DNA of 59,733 bases from an uncultured Sterolibacterium sp. (GTDB lineage Bacteria > Pseudomonadota > Gammaproteobacteria > Burkholderiales > Rhodocyclaceae). The DNA lies in assembly GCA_903904605.1 (NCBI GenBank), contig CAIVDC010000016.1:1-59733 (forward strand), read 5' to 3'. The translations under genes were made by a program, and so were the position numbers. Positions 48,894 to 57,875 of this stretch are shown here, piece by piece; the stretch's first letter is position 1; each line of letters opens with the position of its first letter. The notes beneath the pieces were generated by a model. The model saw only the letters and a program-made list of their open reading frames with translations, did not search any database and was not told the origin of the DNA.

Positions 48894-50288
48894 CTACTGG
48901 ACGAAGCCGGTCCGGTCGCAGCTGACCTTGCGCTGCTCCAGCAGACAGGTCGTCATCACCGAACCGTCGCGCCGGTAAGCCTTGACCGTCCAGCCCTGGA
49001 GCCCTCGGTCCATGACCAGAAAGCCGAAGCTGTTGCTGTGGGTGATCCTGTCTATGGTGACGCCCGCGGCGGGAGAGGAACCCGCGGGCAACGGGTCGGG
49101 CAGGCTGCGGTCGACGTTGTCGCCGCTGTTGCCGGACAGGAAGGTGGCCGGATGATCCGAGGCGAAGTCGATCGCCTCGAACAGATGCGTGTGCCCGTGC
49201 AGCGCCACCGCGACGCCGGGCGGAAAGTAGGCGCCGCCGTTCACGGTCTTCATCACCGACAGCAGCGCGCGGTTGCCGCCGAACACCGAGTCGGCGGTCC
49301 TGGGCGTCAGCCCGAGTATCGGATGATGGTCGGCGAACATGCTCATCACCCCCGGCCTGGCGGCGAGCCGGCCGACTTCCTGGAACTGCGCCCGGTACTT
49401 GGCGAAGACCGCCGCGTCCCCGGGATTGGCCGGGTCGAGCGGCGCCTTGCCGGCCTTCGCGGAATCGAAGACGATGATCTGGGCATCGCTGCCGACGGGC
49501 ACGGCGTAGGGCTGCGAGTAGTTGGCATCGGCGTCGTTGGCCGGATCGTTGCACGAGCGCGCCGCCTCGTAGGGACGCACGTCCAGGAAACGGAACCAGC
49601 CCTGGCCGGCGCGTGCGCATTCCTCGTGGTTGCCGCGCGCCATGACCCAGGGCGCGGCGGCCAGGAGCGGCGCCGCCGGCACGAAGAAGTCGGCCTGCCA
49701 CGCGTCCCAGCCGTAGCCCCAGGGACTTTGCCGGCAGCCGGCCATGCCCTCGGGACACGGGCTTTCCCGATAATGATAGTCGCCGACATGGAGGACCAGG
49801 TCGGGCTTGAAGCCCGCCGCGACCCGGGCAATCTGCGCGAAAGGCCAGGCCTTGCCGTCCGAGCAGTCCTGCCAGGCGTTTTCGGCCTGCTTCATGCGGC
49901 AGCCGCTGTCCCCGACGACCACGATGCGCTGCGGCTGCGCCCTGGGCAAGGGCAGGCTGAAATGGCCCACCGAGGCCTTTTGGGCGGTCGGCGGCAGCAG
50001 ATGTTCGCAGCTGGCCACCGGAAAGGCGGAAGGCTTGGCGTCTGCCGGACCGCCTGCCGTCGGCCGCTGCGGCACCGTCCCGGCTTCGGCGCGCAGCGTC
50101 ATGGCGACGGCGGCGCCGTCGATCAGCATGCCCGGACACTCGGCACCCGCGGCGACGGCTCTGGCGATGGCCTGACCGTTGTCGCCGAGAACGACCCACG
50201 CCGCCTGCACGTCCGGCGCACCGTGCGCGCGGGGAGAGAGCATGAGCAGCGTCAGGCAAGCCAGCAGCGGGGATCTCGGGAACAGCAT
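48894..50288 (-). CDS. Exported metallophosphoesterase / acid-phosphatase-like protein
   Basis: A 464-residue exported enzyme with signal peptide (about 1-24, ending AHG-A). Calcineurin-type metal motifs are VVVGDSGCR, HVGDYHYRES, ARGNHEECA, FADHHPILG and LHGHTHLFEA. Several cysteines may form disulfides. It is the last gene of the TonB operon, so the released phosphate probably comes from a substrate imported by the receptor. The start at 50288 is chosen (AAGGA 7 bp upstream); a TTG at 50303 is less likely. Substrate unknown. Confidence 0.85.
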   Translation of the reverse strand: MLFPRSPLLACLTLLMLSPRAHGAPDVQAAWVVLGDNGQAIARAVAAGAECPGMLIDGAAVAMTLRAEAGTVPQRPTAGGPADAKPSAFPVASCEHLLPPTAQKASVGHFSLPLPRAQPQRIVVVGDSGCRMKQAENAWQDCSDGKAWPFAQIARVAAGFKPDLVLHVGDYHYRESPCPEGMAGCRQSPWGYGWDAWQADFFVPAAPLLAAAPWVMARGNHEECARAGQGWFRFLDVRPYEAARSCNDPANDADANYSQPYAVPVGSDAQIIVFDSAKAGKAPLDPANPGDAAVFAKYRAQFQEVGRLAARPGVMSMFADHHPILGLTPRTADSVFGGNRALLSVMKTVNGGAYFPPGVAVALHGHTHLFEAIDFASDHPATFLSGNSGDNVDRSLPDPLPAGSSPAAGVTIDRITHSNSFGFLVMDRGLQGWTVKAYRRDGSVMTTCLLEQRKVSCDRTGFVQ

Positions 50289-50299
50289 GGCGCAATCCT

Positions 50300-50953
50300 T
50301 CAACGGTTGAATTCGACCCAGACCTGATACACCCGGTCGGCGCCGCGCATGTCGGCCGGCGGCTGGGGATAATGCGCACTCTGGACCGATTGTAGCGCGG
50401 CGCGATCTATCATCCCCATGCCGCTGCCGACCAGCACATGGGCTTCGCCGGGGATGCCGTCCCGGAGGTGGAACTCCAGGCGCACCCGCCCGGAAAAGCG
50501 CAGCGCGGCCGCCGCGGGCGGATAGAAGACGGCGGCCTGCACGGCGGCCCGCACCTTGGCGGCATATTCGAGGCTGGGGTCGACCCGGCCCGTGGCCGCC
50601 GGCGGCGGGGGCGGGGGCGGCGGCGGCAACTTGACCGGCTCGGTGAAGGCGCTGGGGGCCTCCGCCGCAGGAACGGGCGCGGCCGGCGGAGCCGGAACCG
50701 GCGGCGGCGGTGGCGGCATCGGCTGGGGCGGCCTGGGCTGACGAGGCTTGGGCGCGGGAGGTTTGGGCGGCGGCGGCGCCGGGACCGGCGGCGGTAGCGG
50801 CTCCTCGCTGACCAGGGTGATGGCCACGGGCTCGGAAATGGCCGGTTTCGCCTGGGCGATCAGCACCAGCGTGGCGCCGGCCAGCAGCACCGCTTCGACG
50901 GCGACCGCCAGGCCGAAGGCCTGCCAGGGCTTGGCGCGGAGCGAGGCGGACAT
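50300..50953 (-). CDS. tonB: TonB-like energy transducer
   Basis: A 217-residue TonB protein with one N-terminal membrane helix (about 10-33). A long proline-rich spacer (about 50-120) is built from PPPP, PAP and KP repeats. The C-terminal domain (about 125-217) has YPPAAAALRFSGRVRLEF and ends RVYQVWVEFNR. It passes proton-motive energy from ExbBD to the receptor. Operon-encoded, 6 bp after exbD, so it is likely dedicated to the receptor upstream. Confidence 0.92.
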   Translation of the reverse strand: MSASLRAKPWQAFGLAVAVEAVLLAGATLVLIAQAKPAISEPVAITLVSEEPLPPPVPAPPPPKPPAPKPRQPRPPQPMPPPPPPVPAPPAAPVPAAEAPSAFTEPVKLPPPPPPPPPAATGRVDPSLEYAAKVRAAVQAAVFYPPAAAALRFSGRVRLEFHLRDGIPGEAHVLVGSGMGMIDRAALQSVQSAHYPQPPADMRGADRVYQVWVEFNR

Positions 50954-50959
50954 CCTGGC

Positions 50960-51358
50960 CTAACCGCCGGCGGCAATGCGCGTGGCCAGGCCGATCTCGG
51001 TGGCGCCGCCGGCCTTGATGGCGTCGATCACGCGCATCACCTGCTGCAGCGTGGCCGTCTGGTTGCCGGCGATGGTCACGGCGGTCTTGCCGCTGCCGCG
51101 GCTCTTCAGCAGTTCGGTGAGCTGCGCCGGCGTCAAGCTGCGGTTCTCGACCAGCAGGCTGCCGTCGGCGGCAATCTCCACCAGCAGCTTGGGCGGCGGA
51201 ATGGCCACCGCGGTGGAACTGGTCGGCAGCTTGGTGACATGGCCGGAAGTCGGGATCATGCGCAAGGTCAGCATGGCGAAGAACACCAGCAGGAAGAGCA
51301 TGATGTCGATCATCGGAATGATCTCTATCCTGGCCTTCCTCGTTTCCAGATAACGCAT
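50960..51358 (-). CDS. exbD: ExbD-like biopolymer transport protein
   Basis: A 132-residue protein with one N-terminal helix (about 14-32) that contains the essential aspartate in IIPMIDIMLFLL. The periplasmic domain follows (33-132). It forms the proton channel with ExbB. Only 1 bp separates it from exbB. Confidence 0.92.
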   Translation of the reverse strand: MRYLETRKARIEIIPMIDIMLFLLVFFAMLTLRMIPTSGHVTKLPTSSTAVAIPPPKLLVEIAADGSLLVENRSLTPAQLTELLKSRGSGKTAVTIAGNQTATLQQVMRVIDAIKAGGATEIGLATRIAAGG

Positions 51359-51359
51359 T

Positions 51360-52028
51360 TCAGCCCCTCGCCTGGCTGCGGATCAGCTCCACCGGAACCT
51401 TGTTCGAGGACGGCGGCAAGCCCAGCCCGTGGCGGTTCACCAGCATGATCTTGATGGTTTCCAGCTGGTGCAGGATGACGCGCACGCGCGTGTGCAGGGC
51501 ATTGAAGAAGACCAGCCCGATCATGGCGATGAACAGGCCGGAGGCCGTGGCGATCAGGGCCTCGGCGATGCCGCCGGTCACCTGCATGGCGTCGTTCTGG
51601 ACATTGCCCAGGGCATGAAACGCGTTGAACATGCCGACGATGGTGCCGAACAGGCCGAGCAGCGGCGCCAGGGTGATCACGGTGTCGAGCATCCACAGCG
51701 AGCGGTCCAGGGTCGGCACTTCGTGCATGATCGCCTCCTCGAGATGGCCGTCGAGACTGCTGCGCTCGGTGCTGGCCGGTTCCTTGCTGAGGGTCGCGAA
51801 GAGGCGGGCATGGGGCAGTTGCGCGAGCTTTTCCGGCACGGCAAAGGCCGCGAGATCGCCGCCTCTGTCCTTGAGCATCGCGATCAGCCGCGCGCCGCCT
51901 TCGAGCATGTTGGACAGGTAGCGGCTGCGCTCGATGATCACGGTCAGCGCCACCAGGAGCAGCAGCAGCATCAGGTAGAGCGTGCCGCCGGAGTCATTGG
52001 CCAGTTCGAGCAGGTGTGTAATGTTCAT
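51360..52028 (-). CDS. exbB: ExbB-like proton-channel protein
   Basis: A 222-residue protein with three transmembrane helices (about 13-35, 118-145 and 155-180) and the MotA/TolQ/ExbB signature APLLGLFGTIVGMFNAF. It energises TonB. It lies 57 bp after the receptor gene, with exbD following at once. Confidence 0.92.
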   Translation of the reverse strand: MNITHLLELANDSGGTLYLMLLLLLVALTVIIERSRYLSNMLEGGARLIAMLKDRGGDLAAFAVPEKLAQLPHARLFATLSKEPASTERSSLDGHLEEAIMHEVPTLDRSLWMLDTVITLAPLLGLFGTIVGMFNAFHALGNVQNDAMQVTGGIAEALIATASGLFIAMIGLVFFNALHTRVRVILHQLETIKIMLVNRHGLGLPPSSNKVPVELIRSQARG

Positions 52029-52084
52029 GATCTAAGAATGTAAAAGGGGGGAGCCTCGCTCCCCCGGTGTATCGGACCGGCGGA

Positions 52085-54328
52085 TCAGAAATCGACCGTC
52101 AGGGTCAGGTTGGCGCTGCGCGCCGGCAACACGGTCAATAGGTCGGCCGGGGACGGCGCCGCGCTCGAACTCGTTGCCGTACCCGCAGAAGCGACCGCCA
52201 CGGTGTTGTGGCGATCGAACAGGTTGTTCACGCCGAACTGGACCTTGGCCTGCTTCGAGAAGCTGGTCGGGTTCTTCACCGTGTAATTGACGAACAGGTT
52301 GGTCACCATGACGGGATTGATGGCGAAAGCCTCGTGGTTGCTGCCGTTGTCGCTGTACATCTTGCCGACGCGCTTGGCGAACAGGCCGCTGTTCCAGCCG
52401 TCCATCCGGTGGGTCAGGCCCAGCGTTTCGGTATCGGCCGGGGCGCCGGCGATCCACTTGCCGGTGTCGTACTTGGCGCTGCCGACGGTGCCGTTCAGAT
52501 ACAGGCTGAAGCCATGACTCAGGACGATGTTGCTCTCCGCTTCCAGGCCCTGGATGATCTGGCTACCGATCAGCGGATACATCGGCAGGAGGGTCGCCGG
52601 ATCGGTGACCACCGTGTAGGAATTGTCCAGCTTGGTGTGGTAGATGTCGGCATCCAGCGTGTATTTCTCGGACTTCCATACCGAGCCGAACTGGAAGGTC
52701 TTGGACTTGGTCGGCTTGGGCACGCTGGCGACCTTGGCGTAAGGTACGTCGAACACGCCGGTGTCGGGAATGGCATCGCCGACCGTGTATTGGCCGTAGG
52801 CCGACCAGTCCGGCCGGAGCTGGTAATGCACGTCGAGCGAAGGCAGGACGTCGTTGTAGCTGACCGAATTGGCGACGCTGGCGGCGCCGACGCCTTTGGT
52901 GATGCTACAGGTCGAGGTATTGACCGTGGCGCCCAGGCCGCCGACCGTGCTGCAGTCCTGCAGGTGATTGAAGTCCTGCTTGTACGAAGCGTACTTGACG
53001 CCGGGCGTCACCTTCAGTCGGTCGGTGACCTTGAACTCGAACTCGAGATAGGGCTGGAGCGTGGTCGTCGTATAGGTTTCGCTGAAATTGGGCAGGGGCG
53101 CGTCGATCCAGGTCCGCGGATCGGACTTCACCTGGTACCTGTAGCTGTCCGCAACGTCGTACCACAGGCCGGTGCGGAAGGTGCCCAGCGACGAGTCCTG
53201 GCTCAGGCGCAGCAGGTTGCCCTTGGTCACGTAGGAATTGAGCTTGTCGACGCCGCTGAGCGTGGTGAGGGTGGTCGGCGTGAGTCCGGTCGAGTCGTAC
53301 TTGAAGTTGTTGTAATTCTGCTTGTTCCAGTAGCGATAGACATAAAGCTTGTCGTCGACCTTCCAGCCGTTGCCCAGGTTGGAGGTGACCCCGACGTAGT
53401 TGAAATCGGTGTAAACGTTATAGAAGTTGTAGCCGAAATAGGCCGGCGTGTTCGGGACACCGCTCAGCAGCAGGTTGTAGTTGCCGGCATTGACGTTGGC
53501 GCGCGACACTCCCTTGACCGCCGGCGTGTTCGATTTCACGTTGATGAACGAGGCGAAGGCCGTCACCGCCGTGTCGGCCGAAACGGCATACTGGTACTTG
53601 GCGGAGATGGCATCGCGCTTCTGCTTGTTGTAGGTTTCGTAGCCGTCGGACTTCATCTCATGGACGTTCACCAGCAGGTTCGAGGCGCCATCGGCGCCGA
53701 ACTGGCCGGTCTCGTGTTCAACGCCGACCAGCGAAGTGTTCCAGCTGCCGTCCGACAACTCGACGCTGGTGCGCCGCTGCGGTTCCAGATTGCGCGACAG
53801 CAGATTGATGGAACCGGCAAAGGTGGCTTGGCCGATGGTCGCGGCAGAACCGGGGCTGCGTTCGATGACCGCGCCGCCGACGAACTGGCTGGGGAAGAAG
53901 ACCCAGGAGTGATGGCTGACGCCGTTGGTGTCGTTGAACGGGATGCCGTCGAAGGAAATCACGGCGTTGCTGTCCGGCAGGCCGCGCATCGTCGTCTTGG
54001 TGTCGCCCAGGCCGACGCCGTTCGGACTGAAGCTGAACATGCCGGGCGCCATCTGGAGTATCTGGCTGTAATCCGAAACCGGCGACGTATAGTTGCGGAT
54101 GAATGCGTCGCTGACGGTCGACTGCGCCGACCGCGCATCCAGAGAGTTTTGCGAAGGCGCATTCTGGGCGGCGGCGGGAACGGCCGCAGCGCCGCCTCCT
54201 GACGTGCCGACCGAGCCGAGGTCGATCGCATCGGCACCGTAGGCCTGGGATACGGCGAGGGCGATGAGCGACAGCGCGAAGAGGGTGGTGCGGCTGCCGC
54301 GATGCGGCCTGAGAGTTGGCACTGACAT
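52085..54328 (-). CDS. TonB-dependent outer-membrane receptor
   Basis: A 747-residue receptor with signal peptide (about 1-32, ending AYG-A). The plug domain (about 65-180) has MAPGMFSFSPNGVGLGDTKT and FDGIPFNDTNG, and a 22-strand barrel ends in LTLTVDF with the terminal Phe. The start at 54328 is used because the upstream ATG at 54367 lies within the Pho -10. The operon also encodes ExbB, ExbD, TonB and a phosphatase. With a near-perfect Pho box, the transported ligand is inferred to be an organophosphate or a phosphate-bearing metal complex. Confidence 0.92.
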   Translation of the reverse strand: MSVPTLRPHRGSRTTLFALSLIALAVSQAYGADAIDLGSVGTSGGGAAAVPAAAQNAPSQNSLDARSAQSTVSDAFIRNYTSPVSDYSQILQMAPGMFSFSPNGVGLGDTKTTMRGLPDSNAVISFDGIPFNDTNGVSHHSWVFFPSQFVGGAVIERSPGSAATIGQATFAGSINLLSRNLEPQRRTSVELSDGSWNTSLVGVEHETGQFGADGASNLLVNVHEMKSDGYETYNKQKRDAISAKYQYAVSADTAVTAFASFINVKSNTPAVKGVSRANVNAGNYNLLLSGVPNTPAYFGYNFYNVYTDFNYVGVTSNLGNGWKVDDKLYVYRYWNKQNYNNFKYDSTGLTPTTLTTLSGVDKLNSYVTKGNLLRLSQDSSLGTFRTGLWYDVADSYRYQVKSDPRTWIDAPLPNFSETYTTTTLQPYLEFEFKVTDRLKVTPGVKYASYKQDFNHLQDCSTVGGLGATVNTSTCSITKGVGAASVANSVSYNDVLPSLDVHYQLRPDWSAYGQYTVGDAIPDTGVFDVPYAKVASVPKPTKSKTFQFGSVWKSEKYTLDADIYHTKLDNSYTVVTDPATLLPMYPLIGSQIIQGLEAESNIVLSHGFSLYLNGTVGSAKYDTGKWIAGAPADTETLGLTHRMDGWNSGLFAKRVGKMYSDNGSNHEAFAINPVMVTNLFVNYTVKNPTSFSKQAKVQFGVNNLFDRHNTVAVASAGTATSSSAAPSPADLLTVLPARSANLTLTVDF

Positions 54329-54365
54329 GGAAACCCCTGATGGTTGGACAAGCGGAAAAGCGGCC

Positions 54366-54399
54366 ATTAGACCGACGCCGGATGACAGTACCGTTACAG
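54366..54399 (-). promoter_or_regulatory. Pho promoter of the TonB receptor operon
   Basis: On the minus strand, CTGTAAC (54399-54393), a 4-bp spacer and CTGTCAT (54388-54382) are followed after 10 bp by TCTAAT (54371-54366). Both heptamers are perfect. The predicted start near 54359 gives a leader of about 30 nt. Confidence 0.9.
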
Positions 54400-54536
54400 G
54401 AATATGAAGATATCTAAAGGATTTGCGGAACCATGCCGAGGCTCCCCCGCTCGACCGGCGGATGCGCTGCTGCCTAACTGCCGGTATAATTTTGGCATAG
54501 CATCATCTGCGAGCCGCCATGCCCAACGGAGTGAAG

Positions 54537-55091
54537 ATGCCCCGGTCAGAGATGGCCAACAGCGAGAGGCTGGCGGCTGCCGCCATCGTTCACACGGCGA
54601 ATGACGGCGCCGACCAATTGCTCGCCGACTACGCCGGCGAGCTGCGCCGGCAGGGTTTGACGGTGCGCGGCGTGATAAAGCTGGAGACGGAGCGCAGCGA
54701 GGCTTGTTCGCGGCAGATGGTGATCGTCGACCTCGCCGACGACAGCCGCTTCCTCATCTCGCAGGATCTTGGTCCGGGCTCGGCCGGCTGCTGCGTAGAC
54801 CCCAGCGGTATCGCGGCAGCCAGCATCGCCTTGCGGCGCGGACTGGCCGAAGGTGCCGACCTCGTCGTCGCCAACCGCTTCGGCGTCCTGGAAGCAGACG
54901 GCGAAGGCTTCGCCGACGAGATGCTGGCGCTGATGGCGAACGGCATACCTTTGCTCACGGTGGTCGCCGACAAATACCTCGACGACTGGCTGCGCTTCAC
55001 CGGCAATGCCGCGACCGAGTTGCCGCCGCAGCGCGAGGCCGTCGAAGCATGGTTCGCCGGCCTCAAAGGGCAACAGAGCACAGCCAAATGA
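54537..55091 (+). CDS. DUF2478 / molybdate-associated nucleotide-binding-like protein
   Basis: A 184-residue protein resembling DUF2478 proteins found with molybdenum genes. The middle has MVIVDLADDSRFLISQDLG and GPGSAGCCVDPSGIAAAS; later LVVANRFGVLEADGEG and PLLTVVADKYLDDW. Several short motifs suggest an NTPase-like fold, but no intact P-loop is seen. The start at 54537 has GGAG close upstream; TATAAT at 54484-54489 is a probable -10. The next gene is a molybdate-binding Mop protein, suggesting molybdenum handling. Confidence 0.7.
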   Translation: MPRSEMANSERLAAAAIVHTANDGADQLLADYAGELRRQGLTVRGVIKLETERSEACSRQMVIVDLADDSRFLISQDLGPGSAGCCVDPSGIAAASIALRRGLAEGADLVVANRFGVLEADGEGFADEMLALMANGIPLLTVVADKYLDDWLRFTGNAATELPPQREAVEAWFAGLKGQQSTAK

Positions 55092-55152
55092 AGCAAGGCA
55101 CATCTTATTCACCCCATTTTTAACGGCAACTCAACTGCCAGGAGGACACACC

Positions 55153-55362
55153 ATGAAACTCAGCGCGCGCAACCAGTTGCAAGGCACCATCAAGTCCATC
55201 ACCGCGGGAGCCGTCAACAGCGAGGTCGTCATCGAAGTGGCACCGGGCGTGGAGGTCACTGCGCAGATAACCAGCAATTCCGTCCAGCGCCTCGGCCTCA
55301 AGCCGGGTGGCAAAGCCTACGCCGTGATCAAGGCCGACAGCGTGATGGTCGGCGTGGACTGA
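55153..55362 (+). CDS. Mop/TOBE-domain molybdate-binding protein (molbindin)
   Basis: A 69-residue single TOBE domain: SARNQLQGTIKSITAGAVNS, then VEVTAQITSNSVQRLGLKPG and AYAVIKADSVMVG. It is the canonical molbindin pattern that binds and stores molybdate as a hexamer. GGAGG precedes the ATG at 55153. Confidence 0.92.
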   Translation: MKLSARNQLQGTIKSITAGAVNSEVVIEVAPGVEVTAQITSNSVQRLGLKPGGKAYAVIKADSVMVGVD

Positions 55363-55445
55363 CATCGTCGCCGCCGCAAGCGTGGCCGCGGCGAACGTCT
55401 TCGGATGCCGGGCCGCCCTCGCCCCGCATCGGCCCGCCTGCCCGG

Positions 55446-56078
55446 TCACCGGCTGACGATCAGCCTCAGGCCCAGGCCGACAAAGATCGTTCCCGCGATT
55501 CTGTCCAGCCAGAGCCCCGCCCGCTCATGGCGATTCAGCCACTGGCCGATATGCCCGGCAAAATAGCCGAGCGTTCCGAACAGCACGGCGGCCTGCAGCG
55601 TGAATGTCACACCCAGCTGGGCGATCTGCCAAGCTGCGGCGCCTCGGGCGACAACGACGAACTGCGGCAGAAATGCCAGGAAGAACATCACCACCTTTGG
55701 ATTGATGGCGTTGGCGACCAGGCCCTTGCCGAACAGATGAAAGGCGGTCTCGCCGCTTTGCGCCGCGGCCTTTACGTGGGCACTGCCTCGGCTGCGTAGC
55801 GCCTGCCAGCCCATCCTGACCAGGTACAGGCCGCCCAGTATCTTGAGGACCATGAAGGCCGAAGGCGACGCGGCGATCAGGGCGCTGACCCCCAGCGCCG
55901 CCAGCAAGGTGTGGCTCAGGCAGCCAAAGGCGCAACCCAGTCCGAAAGCCATTCCCATCTTGCGCCCGCGCGAGGCGCCGATCGAGAGCACCATCAGGTT
56001 GTCGGGCCCGGGCGACAGCGTGATCAGAATGGCGGCACTCAGAAAGCCGAAGAATTGTTCGGGCGCTAGCAGCATCAT
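55446..56078 (-). CDS. LysE/RhtB-family amino-acid exporter
   Basis: A 210-residue membrane protein with six hydrophobic helices and the LysE signature ITLSPGPDNLMVLS near residue 20. Such proteins export amino acids or related metabolites. The start at the ATG at 56078 is likely but the RBS is weak. It ends 84 bp from the convergent Mop gene and is unrelated to its other neighbours. Confidence 0.88.
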   Translation of the reverse strand: MMLLAPEQFFGFLSAAILITLSPGPDNLMVLSIGASRGRKMGMAFGLGCAFGCLSHTLLAALGVSALIAASPSAFMVLKILGGLYLVRMGWQALRSRGSAHVKAAAQSGETAFHLFGKGLVANAINPKVVMFFLAFLPQFVVVARGAAAWQIAQLGVTFTLQAAVLFGTLGYFAGHIGQWLNRHERAGLWLDRIAGTIFVGLGLRLIVSR

Positions 56079-56175
56079 GGGGGTCGTCTCGGAACGCGAA
56101 TTTTCAAGTCCGCTCACTATAGCGGCTGGCAACGGAAACCGCCTAGCGCGTCCGCGGCCGGCGCGCGCGGCGTGT

Positions 56176-56823
56176 TCAGCCCGAGATGCGGCGCAAGCCG
56201 GCAGAGTCGAGGATTTCGACTTCCTCGCGGCCGAGCCTGACCAGTCCCTGGCCGGCGAAGCCGTTGAGCAGGCGCGTGACGATCTCGCGCACGCTGCCCA
56301 GTTCGTCGGCGAGCTGCTGGTGGGTGGTGTTCAGCCGCTTGCCCCTGCCGAGCAGCAAGCCGGCCAGCCGCTGATCGAGTCTGCGAAAGGCCACTTCCTC
56401 GATCAATTGCATCAGATCGGCGATGCGCTCGGAGAAGAGCCGGAATACGAAGTCGCGGAAGGCCGGCTGCGCGATCAGTTCCTCGAACAGCGGCCGCGGC
56501 AGGAGCATCAGCGTGGTGTCGGTTTCGGCGACGGCGCGGGCATTGTAGTCGGCGTGGCCGAGCAGGCAACTCGAGGTGATGATGCAGGTTTCACCCGGCA
56601 GCACGCGGTAGAGCGGGAGTTCGCGGCCGTTGGCGGCCGGCTTCAGAACGCGGATGCTGCCCTTGACGATGAAAGGAAATCCGCTGCAAGGCTGGCGCTC
56701 ATCGAACAGCAGCGTGCCGGCCGGAACCGCCACGGCCTGAGCCTGGCTCAGTATCTTCCCGCGCAGGGCTGCAGGCAGGGCGTCGAGTATGGGATAGAGC
56801 TGCGCCAGCAGTTTCTGGTTCAT
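56176..56823 (-). CDS. Crp/Fnr-family transcription regulator
   Basis: A 215-residue regulator with an N-terminal cyclic-nucleotide-like sensor domain (about 15-130, FPFIVKGSIRVLK) and a C-terminal winged HTH (about 145-215). The recognition helix lies in TTHQQLADELGSVREIVTRLL. A cysteine in GETCIITSSCLLG may sense redox, but Fnr iron-sulfur cysteines are not obvious. It follows the MBL gene by 29 bp and may control this small cluster. Confidence 0.85.
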   Translation of the reverse strand: MNQKLLAQLYPILDALPAALRGKILSQAQAVAVPAGTLLFDERQPCSGFPFIVKGSIRVLKPAANGRELPLYRVLPGETCIITSSCLLGHADYNARAVAETDTTLMLLPRPLFEELIAQPAFRDFVFRLFSERIADLMQLIEEVAFRRLDQRLAGLLLGRGKRLNTTHQQLADELGSVREIVTRLLNGFAGQGLVRLGREEVEILDSAGLRRISG

Positions 56824-56852
56824 GTTAGTCCCGCGAGGCTCCCCGGCCGGCA

Positions 56853-57824
56853 TCAGAACAGGACGGCGTCACCGTTGCCCGGATGGTCGGTGCCGACGGA
56901 ACCGGATCTTCCCGTACCCGCGACCAGCGGATAGTCGAGTTCGCGCATCAGGGCGAGCGCTTCGGCACCGGTGCAGTGATTGGCGGCAATCTTCTGGAAA
57001 CCGTAGCGGCCAAGCGCGCGGACGGTTTCGGCCTGGGTATCGGTCATGGGGCCGAATGGCGAGAGGTGCAGACCGCCGTAGAGTCCGTAGGGTCGCTTTC
57101 CCGTTTCCAGGTGGTCGCGCGCGTAATCGACCAAGGCGAGGACGCCTTGGTGGCAACAGCCGGTGACGCAGACCAGTCCCTTTTCGGCGACATGGACGTA
57201 GAGCGACTGCTCGCCGCGGATATCGAGCAGGATGGGCAGATCGAAGGTGACCGAGGCCAGCCCCGGCAGCAGCGGATGGATGCCACCGGGCAGCATGCGC
57301 ACCACGGGACCGCGATGCGGCGTATGGTTGGCGATACCGGCTTGCGGAAACTCGCGGCCGCGCAGCCAGTCGATGCCTTCCTGGCGCAAGCCGCCGGGTA
57401 CCAGAATGGGGATCTCCGGCGCCAACTTGAGCACCGCCTCGATGCCCCAGAAGTGATCGAGATGCTCATGGCTCAGGAAGAGAAAGGCGATATCGCCGTT
57501 TTCCAGCAGCCGATCGACGCCGGTCGCGCGGAAGCGCTCGCTCATGTAGCCGGCGTTCCAGCCGGCATCGATCAGGATGCGGGTAAGGTTGCCGTCCAGC
57601 GCTTCGACCTCGAGCAGCGAACAGCTGCCAGCCGCGTTGTCCGCATCGAATCCGATGCCCCACTGGCTGGCTTCAGGACCGCCGCCGGCGGTCATCTGTG
57701 CCAGCATGCGCGGGGTGTCCCACCAGCCGACCTCCGAGACCACGGTGAGTCTGATAGAGCGGCAGGCGCCGATGTCGGCCGGGGAACCTGCCGAGACGAT
57801 GAGGGGCTGGCGTTCCTCGATCAT
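56853..57824 (-). CDS. MBL-fold metallo-hydrolase
   Basis: A 323-residue metallo-beta-lactamase-fold protein with the metal motif SHEHLDHFWG, a later TGCCHQG histidine and the final NHCTG. It resembles dihydropterin-type MBL hydrolases (RFAP synthase relatives). Its gene follows the NifX-like gene by 51 bp and precedes the Crp/Fnr gene. The substrate is not clear; a cofactor role is possible. Confidence 0.82.
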   Translation of the reverse strand: MIEERQPLIVSAGSPADIGACRSIRLTVVSEVGWWDTPRMLAQMTAGGGPEASQWGIGFDADNAAGSCSLLEVEALDGNLTRILIDAGWNAGYMSERFRATGVDRLLENGDIAFLFLSHEHLDHFWGIEAVLKLAPEIPILVPGGLRQEGIDWLRGREFPQAGIANHTPHRGPVVRMLPGGIHPLLPGLASVTFDLPILLDIRGEQSLYVHVAEKGLVCVTGCCHQGVLALVDYARDHLETGKRPYGLYGGLHLSPFGPMTDTQAETVRALGRYGFQKIAANHCTGAEALALMRELDYPLVAGTGRSGSVGTDHPGNGDAVLF

Positions 57825-57875
57825 CGCAGTCCTCTGCGATTCCGGCGGCTCAGTTCCTGCTTTCGTCGCGGCGCG

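Noticed and set aside
50288-50303. TTG start for the TonB-operon phosphatase
   Set aside because: The ATG at 50288 has AAGGA upstream and a better signal peptide.
48570-50327. Very long antisense frames opposite the phosphatase and similar genes
   Set aside because: Typical high-GC shadow frames: no RBS, low-complexity Arg/Ala/Gly composition and opposite to clear enzymes.
54328-54367. Upstream ATG for the TonB receptor
   Set aside because: It sits inside the predicted -10 element; the ATG at 54328 gives a normal signal peptide.
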